Source: Desarmillaria ectypa (taxonomy: Eukaryota > Basidiomycota > Agaricomycetes > Agaricales > Physalacriaceae). From it: a DNA stretch of 64,000 nt. The notes under the pieces were generated by a model that saw nothing but the letters and a program-made list of their open reading frames with translations, did not search any database and was not told the origin of the DNA. Positions within the stretch are counted from its first letter, which is position 1. Each line of letters begins with the position of its first letter. Below are positions 58,055 through 64,000 of this stretch, piece after piece. Location of the stretch: the NCBI GenBank assembly GCA_030407005.1, contig JAUDYN010000004.1, forward strand, positions 3,100,001 through 3,164,000, written 5' to 3'. The translations under genes and the position numbers were made by a program.

Positions 58055-58761
58055 CCAGCGGGCGGCGTGTGCGAGTATAACTATGGGAACAAGAGTCGTT
58101 CGTAGGTGGATGGTGATAGCTATGTTTGATGATGGCGCGTTCAGACGAGGCGGAGACGTGAGATATGTGGTAGAAATGAAGGTACGATGGGAGAGGTTAG
58201 GCGAGATGGATGTGGTGATGGTAGAAGAGTGGTTTGTTTGTGTAGTGTGTAGCTGTCTGCTTACGCTGTAACTGGATGTGGCGACCAAATCCGACAGCCT
58301 TTGTTTCGCCCGTCAGTGCCTGGTATCGGTGGCCTTAGGTCCTTGGCACGGTTTCTTTGTTCGTGGGCTTTAAGACGCGTCGAACAAAGGCTCGTTGAGG
58401 ATGTGGCGGTGCCCCAGAAAACAAAGGCACTTCCTGCAGGTTCGTCCAGAAGGAATCAACGTGAGGGAGAGAGGAAGAGAGGTTAATCCAAGTGAATTTT
58501 GCAGACCAGAATTGTTTGCGGCTTCGTCGATTTTTTTTTTAAAAAAAAATGTGGCGCTGGGCAATGGTGGATGTTGCTGTAGTGATGGGAAAATGACAAC
58601 TCGGGCAAAACGGCATCAATTATCTTATCAGATACAACACATTAGCCCTACATGACGTCACCCCAAAATTAACTCTTCTCGGCAACATCTTCATCTGCCC
58701 GACGACCAGTTGACTTTTTGAAATTGGCGGTAGAGTCGTCGGCTCCCGCGACCTGCATGGG
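58055..58761. other. Gap between the acidic protein and the SDR gene
   Basis: About 700 bp that holds the acidic protein's upstream region and the SDR 3' end. An A/T run (ttttttttttaaaaaaaaa, about 58531-58549) could be a weak inverted repeat. No supported gene. Confidence 0.4.
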
Positions 58762-60277
58762 CTAAGCTCTCGGCAACTTTGTCATAAATCCACGACTCAC
58801 CCACTGGCAAAAATCCCTTAAGAAACTAGGCAAGTGCTGGAGGAGCGGCATAAAATTGACGTAGAAGGGCAGCAAAATCGTCTGAGAATATTGATCATCC
58901 AGCGCACCAATGACTCTTTTGACAACAGTAACTGGCGGAACGGTTGGAATGAAGAATTTGAAGATCGGAGATGGTGACGTATTGATGCTTTGGAATAAAG
59001 GAGTGGATATACGTCCTGAAACAACCAGAGTCGTCCTGATGCCGGGACATTTGTACCTGTTCCGAGGTTCAGCAAAGATCGGAAGAAATAGACTGAAACG
59101 TACAACTTGTCCAGTTCATACCGGAGGGTTTCATTGAGAGAGATAAGGGCTCCTTTAGAGGCAGCATAGTCCGCTGAAGGGGGTCAGCTTCCAGAAGAGC
59201 AACGCAGAAGACGACAGCGTACACATGCGAACTACCCCACCATATCCCAACGCTGACGACATGGTGACCTATGTAAGTTATAGTCATTAAAGAGTACCAT
59301 GTAGGCAGGCAAAGGTATCCTTACGATATGCCCTGTTCCATTCTGAATCATACCAGGAAGGAATGCCTTGAGCGTATAGAAGTGTGCCAGTACATTCACC
59401 CCGAATGTTCTACATAATCAAATTACAACGTTTGCCCAGGATGAAGGAAAGACACTCACTGTTGAACATCCTCGGGCTTCAGGTTCAAGATCGACTTCCC
59501 TTGCACTACGCCTGCGTTGTTGATTAGGATAGTCGGTTGACCTATCTAGGATTAATGTGAGGAGGTATTCCGAAGATATGGCGACGGCCCCACCTCATCA
59601 ATGACCTTCTTCGAAACAGCATCCACCTCCTCCCATTTCGAGACATCACACTGGTAGTACGTGATGTTATCTCGAAAAGTTACATTTCAATTCATCAGCC
59701 ATTAAGAATAACGGCAAGAGCTCACAGTTCTCCGTTACAATGGGATTAATATCCAGAACTACGACGTTCACGTTTCGGACAGCAAGAGTATTGGCCAAAA
59801 GCTCTCCTACACCAGACGAACCTACCATATCATGAGCATCCAATAGCAAGGTGTGAGCGAGTGCTTTTGGTTACCTCCGGTTATGACCACAATTTGTTCA
59901 CCCCAGTCAAGCCGCAGAGGAGCAAACAAGATACTTCCTTGGTTTCGGTAGAGTAGTGAACACCACTTGACGAACCCTGTATTCTTTTAGATGGAATTCA
60001 CCGGTAGTGAGGGGAGAAACCTACAGAAGAGCGAAATGATGACATAGTAAACCCCCCATCCGACAATGATTGGGTCCGTGATCTTGGCACCTTGGAAGAA
60101 ATGGAAGATAGGAATAAAGAAGATGAAAAAAGGACCTAGAGTACAAGTCTATATGGAGCTGTAGTCAGAAGATGGGACATGATACGCACTGAAAGCGGTA
60201 TGAGACAAAACTTTGACGACGAGGTCTACGTCAAAACTATCGTATATAGGGGAGCCGTCTGAAGATCTGGAAGACAT
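58762..60277 (-). CDS. Membrane-anchored short-chain dehydrogenase (retinol-dehydrogenase type)
   Basis: This SDR, like DHRS3/RDH10-type enzymes, likely reduces or oxidises lipophilic alcohols or aldehydes at a membrane. The N-terminus holds hydrophobic stretches (VDLVVKVLSHTAFSPFFIFF, VYYVIISLFFWFVKW). The Rossmann part is IVVITGGSSGVGELLANTLA, then VVLDINPI, TILINNAGVVQGKSILNLK, and after an intron GHIVTMSSALGYG; the catalytic YxxxK is in DYAASKGALISLNETLRYEL. The C-terminal part has DDQYSQTILLPFYVNFMPLL, PSFLRDFCQWVSRGFMTKLP and the stop at 58762. Eight or so short introns. Intact. The substrate is not known from sequence. Confidence 0.82.
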
Positions 60278-60599
60278 TGAAAAGAAAAATCAGGCGCAGC
60301 CTGGTGAAAGTAGACGAAAACTAAGGGGGGGATGACAACGAAGTGTTGTGATCAGTGATGCCGGCGTCTATTACTGCTTTTGGTGACAGTGCGGGCTGCC
60401 CTTTCTTGCCTTTCTGCCTCGCTCTTCGGTATTGATATTAAGGATATGAATCTCGTTATATCAGCTATACAGTATTGGCGGCCTTGCCTAGGTGATAAGG
60501 ATGTGCTTCTTGGCTCTGTTTTAGGTCACTGTCTTCACCTTTCGAGCCTTGGCGGCGACATCCCAATGAGGAGCTGAAAAACGAAGGAAATACGCTGGA
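60278..60599. other. Divergent gap upstream of the right-edge gene
   Basis: About 320 bp between an SDR start and the next plus-strand gene. It holds a 65-codon open frame without domain likeness. No element recognised. Confidence 0.35.
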
Positions 60600-60647
60600 T
60601 ATGAACAACCAACAGCCTTCGGCTTCAACTTCAGGCATGAAGAAGAT

Positions 60648-63600
60648 ATGCAGATGTCCGTGGAAGGGATCGAATCGGGGGGTTATGACATTATTGCCAC
60701 GTTCCAGCGCGTTTCACTGAGCTTCGAATCTGCTTCAGCGCACGCCTGTCCCGTCTCCCTTTCAGTATTTCATGAACAGTACCCTTTCAGGACGGTCACA
60801 GTCGTCTCCTCTGACGACGATAATCTAGTCCCCTTGGACGTCTTTGAGCACCTTTCGCGACGTCAACGACAAACACTCTATCTGAGCATCTTCTGAGTCG
60901 AAGAGACGCTATACAGAACCCAATCAGGGTGATATACGCTCTGAATGCAATGGTGTGTTCATTTTCTGTCACCACGGTCGCTCTCTTACCTATTCGATAT
61001 ACTAGAAAAACGATACCGACAGCGAGACAAGGCGTTCTTCACCGCAGGTACTACCCTTAGGTCCTACTTTCTTCTGCTTTACCTGACGGACTATGCGTAG
61101 GTATACATGGACCGCGACATGATTAGCGGACATAGTCGAGTCCTCGTTAGAACGTCTGCATCAAATGAATGGATGGCTGCATCAGTGTGTATCTTTTATA
61201 CGTTGTAAAGTACGCTTGCATACTAATGGTTTCTAGTTACAAAATAATGCAAGCGAAATACATAGTAACACATCGATGGATCTGGCTGACAGTTTAGGGC
61301 GTTTGCCCAATGCCTCCTCACCACTTTGCCTTTCCGCCGAGCTCAACGCTGGGAGCCAATCACACCTTGTATCCCTAGATGTATGCGACGAACATCTCAA
61401 GACACTCCCAGAATGTACTAGCTCCGAAGTTGTGCGCATATACTCTATTTTTCTGAATGCAATGGGCTGATTTACCTCACTGTAGCTTAATCTCGCATCG
61501 GCGATAGCAGAAATCAATATTTCCCACACCTCTCTCTCCAACATTTATATCCAGCCTGCTGCAGTACAAGCTTTGTCGAATTCATCTGATGTTTCGTCTG
61601 CACCACAATGCCAATGCAATGTCTCCCATACCAAGAAATCCCCCGCTAAACACAACGTTCAACTGCCTATTCTGGCATCCTATGCTGATGCGACAAATGT
61701 ATTTTTATTTCCTTCCTCACGATTTAACTGAGAGCTGACATTATGTTAGTTCGCCGCTCGTTTTCCAGAACTCGCATCTGAAGTCTTGTCGCGTCCCCTG
61801 CGAACAGCTGCCACCTCAGGTTTTGCAAACGTAGAACCATTCAAGCAAGAGACTGGGCACTCGAAGCTGCCTGAGCACACCGCTGATCGCCCCAACTGGG
61901 CTCTGGCACCAGAAGAGACGGCTGACTCGAACGATAGCGCCAGACCTGGAAGTTCCAGTATAGCTCCTGATGAGATAGACGTAGACGTTGAGGCAGCTGC
62001 CGGCGTCTGTGTTTCCAGGTCCAGGCAGACGAAGGTTTCCGTCCGGGCACCGGCACCTGGTGACATAGGATCCAGCTTCGATCTCGAATCTCCCGAGCAG
62101 TCGAGAAATAAGCGGGGAAGTTCTTTCCGTCGAAGGCCTCAGATGAAGGTTGCGAATTCTCACATCCGTTTTGGTGGCATGCGTGGTTTTAGAGATAAGC
62201 AAGGAAACTCTACAGACTATTCTTCGCACAGTGCTTCCTCACCTGTTGATTGGACGTTACCAGAGACTTCGGATGCACCGAAACATCCCGGCCGCGAAGA
62301 AGTCTGGCAGACTTCCTGTCACGCGTGGGACATCATTGACGATAGGTCTCCACAGCCGAAATTTGACGGCGAACGGCAAACTTCGTCGGTAGAGGCTTTC
62401 TGGGATAGTAAGGGAAAGATAGAGGGATTCCCTAACTCACAGCAGGCGCCACAAATCGATAGGTGGAGCCGTCCGGTAGTGCAGGCCTCCTGGGACTACC
62501 TCGCATCGGTACCTCCAGAGATGCCACGAAGCCCACAAGGCTCGTCGTGCCGTCCATCTGAGCCTTCCCAACAGCCTCCAATAGAGCCGGTGCAAAGTAG
62601 GAGTCCAAAAAAGCTGCAGACACTCCCACTTGTTGGATGGGTGTCTCCAAGCGACATTAAAGGCGGGGTTACATCGCGACACCGTACCGAACCTCCCAGA
62701 AGTCTCCAATATCGTCCTCAGCCTGATGGTGCCAATGAATGGCATACATCTCTACCGTTGAGACGGATATTGCCTGGTGACGTTGGGCATGCTTCTACGG
62801 TTGTGGACAACCGTCTCAACGATATTTCAATCCCAACTTCCCGTATAACTACACCATCTGCCAGGAAGTCTTTTGTCAGAGAGGCAATCATCAAAGTAGA
62901 GCAGCTGTCGGAGCCACCCGCAGATATTGTCAAGACTAGAATGTTTACGCAGTCCGTCCCGCTTTCTCCACGACCGGTTTTGTTCCGCGCTGATTCGTGG
63001 AATTCGGCGGCACCATATGAAGTACTTGGAACCAGCAGAGGAGAGGGGGGTAGGGCTCAGAAGGAGCCCCTCGTATGGCGCACTGCGCAGACTGGTAAGA
63101 GTTAGTGATACGTATCGATTCATCGCAAATAATCGTTTGATTCAGAGGTGGCAGAAGTCGCTCCAGTCACAGCTGATAGCAATTTGCCTATGAAGTCGGT
63201 AGGGCATTCGATGCGACTTGATGGTGTTGTCCCTTCTGCTCCATCCCCCGCACACACACTCGGCGATTCGGTATACCAATCAAGCAAGCCTCATGTCAGT
63301 GCAACAACCGCTACCGCCGAAACTGTAGGGCGCGTGCCAGGTGTGTAGACATATACTTTGGGCGATAGGAGGAACTGAACATGTTTTACGTTCTTAGAAC
63401 TAGAGGTGGAGGCCAGTGTCGATAGGACAAGACGTCTCCACATCCTTAAACCCAAAGAGAAAACCATTCAGTCATGCCCTGTTGCGTTGCAGTCTGACTT
63501 GACACTTAGCAAGAAACGGCAACGCTCACCCGATAGCGGCAATCAGTCTCAAATACCTCTAAACGCATCACGCGGCCCAGAAAAGCCTTTCGCTATATGT

Positions 63601-64000
63601 GAAGTCCCGGCTTATCCGTCTACTGTAGAAATGCTTGGTGAAGGAAAGGGCGAGATCGATAGTGGCGTTTCGTCACAGGTCAAAATCTTCTTGGAAGATC
63701 CGGGAATACAGTGCTTCTCGGACACAACAGTTTCTTCTACGCCTGAACGCGGTTCTGAAACGCAAAAAGATGAGTGTGAATGTCCCGGGCAACATTTGGA
63801 GGGCTACGCTTGGAGGATGGGCAGACCCGTGTCTGGCTGGAGGCGTGGACTTCTAGATCAGTCCTTGTCCCAAAAGTATATTCCTCCGCCGGCTAGGCGT
63901 TTTCCTCCTTCTATGTTCAGAGAAAAGCCTGGCCTCACGATTTCGGAACAAAACAAGATCTATACGTTCAAACTTTCGCCTATTGCACCGGTTCCTGGAT
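60648..64000 (+). CDS. Large low-complexity protein, cut by the right window edge
   Basis: I do not recognise this protein. The first exon may start at 60648 (MQMSVEGIESGGYDIIATFQ) and has a structured look (LDVFEHLSRRQRQTLYLSI), with a possible second segment SRRDAIQNPIRVIYALNAM in another frame; whether an intron or a frame break joins them is unresolved. A long exon (61750-63105) and further exons to the edge are rich in Ser, Pro, Arg and Glu, with no clear fold: for example DLESPEQSRNKRGSSFRRRP and PSDIKGGVTSRHRTEPPRSL. The last visible part is RRFPPSMFREKPGLTISEQN. Introns are short. It may be a nuclear or regulatory protein; this is a guess from composition. Confidence 0.6.

Noticed and set aside
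57867..58271. Plus-strand open frame of 134 codons opposite the first exon of the acidic protein
   Set aside because: No domain likeness and no continuation; the minus-strand reading joins downstream exons. It is not fully excluded, because the first exon there is itself uncertain.
61746..62745. Several minus-strand open frames of 70-137 codons
   Set aside because: They mirror the long plus-strand exon of the right-edge gene and carry no motif.
1..64000. tRNA, rRNA, CRISPR, prophage, LTR or other mobile elements
   Set aside because: No cloverleaf, repeat-spacer array, integrase, transposase or reverse-transcriptase motif was noticed. A scan with tRNAscan-SE and RepeatMasker would be decisive; small or decayed elements could have been missed by eye.

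Overview
The window is a nuclear segment from a filamentous basidiomycete, most likely an Agaricomycete. Genes are interrupted by many 47-60 nt GT..AG introns. The families present are typical of that class: an F-box gene cluster, TKL-type kinases, a WW-motif multipass membrane protein, a GH79 glycosidase, an NRPS-like adenylating reductase and a type I metacaspase. I see no rRNA, tRNA, CRISPR array, intact transposon or bacterial operon logic. Exon boundaries were worked out by hand from splice sites and family motifs. PI31, PRP5, 14-3-3, HEM13, two F-box genes and the CASTOR-like gene splice to open frames divisible by three.

Left part (1-15 kb), mostly housekeeping: a PI31 proteasome regulator (-) and the spliceosomal helicase PRP5 (+) share a 193 bp divergent promoter. 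The nucleoporin NSP1 (-) converges on PRP5 with only about 105 bp between stops. Then come a WW-motif multipass membrane protein (+), an ARO8-like aromatic aminotransferase (+) and a divergent 14-3-3 protein (+).

Middle part (15-38 kb), more variable: four F-box genes lie next to each other (two +, two -), followed by a long tandem-kinase gene (-) that joins an apparently competent TKL domain to a PAK-like domain that has lost its DFG and APE motifs. After a gene-poor stretch with membrane-protein fragments comes an NRPS-like A-T-reductase gene (+) carrying five frameshifts and two stops, so it reads as a pseudogene. A GH79 beta-glucuronidase-type enzyme (-) follows.

Right part (38-64 kb): coproporphyrinogen oxidase HEM13 (-), a multi-TM membrane protein (+), a type I metacaspase (-) whose catalytic cysteine lies in a run of microexons (12, 25 and 14 nt), glycogen branching enzyme (-), a broken short-chain dehydrogenase (+), and two RRM-repeat genes (+) with mitochondrial-type leaders that flank a BTG/Tob-like gene (-). 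Of the two RRM genes the upstream copy is decayed and the downstream copy intact. Then follow a GATS/CASTOR-like ACT-domain protein (+), an uncharacterised acidic protein with an internal duplicated module (-), a membrane-anchored retinol-dehydrogenase-type SDR (-), and a large low-complexity protein that runs off the right edge (+).

The genes do not form one pathway. The most unusual items are the tandem active/pseudokinase protein, the microexon-encoded metacaspase active site, the RRM pair with one decaying copy, the 14-3-3 protein with a changed ligand-contact residue, and the two-copy 'IAWGN/PGWL' module protein. I found no convincing new multi-gene system.
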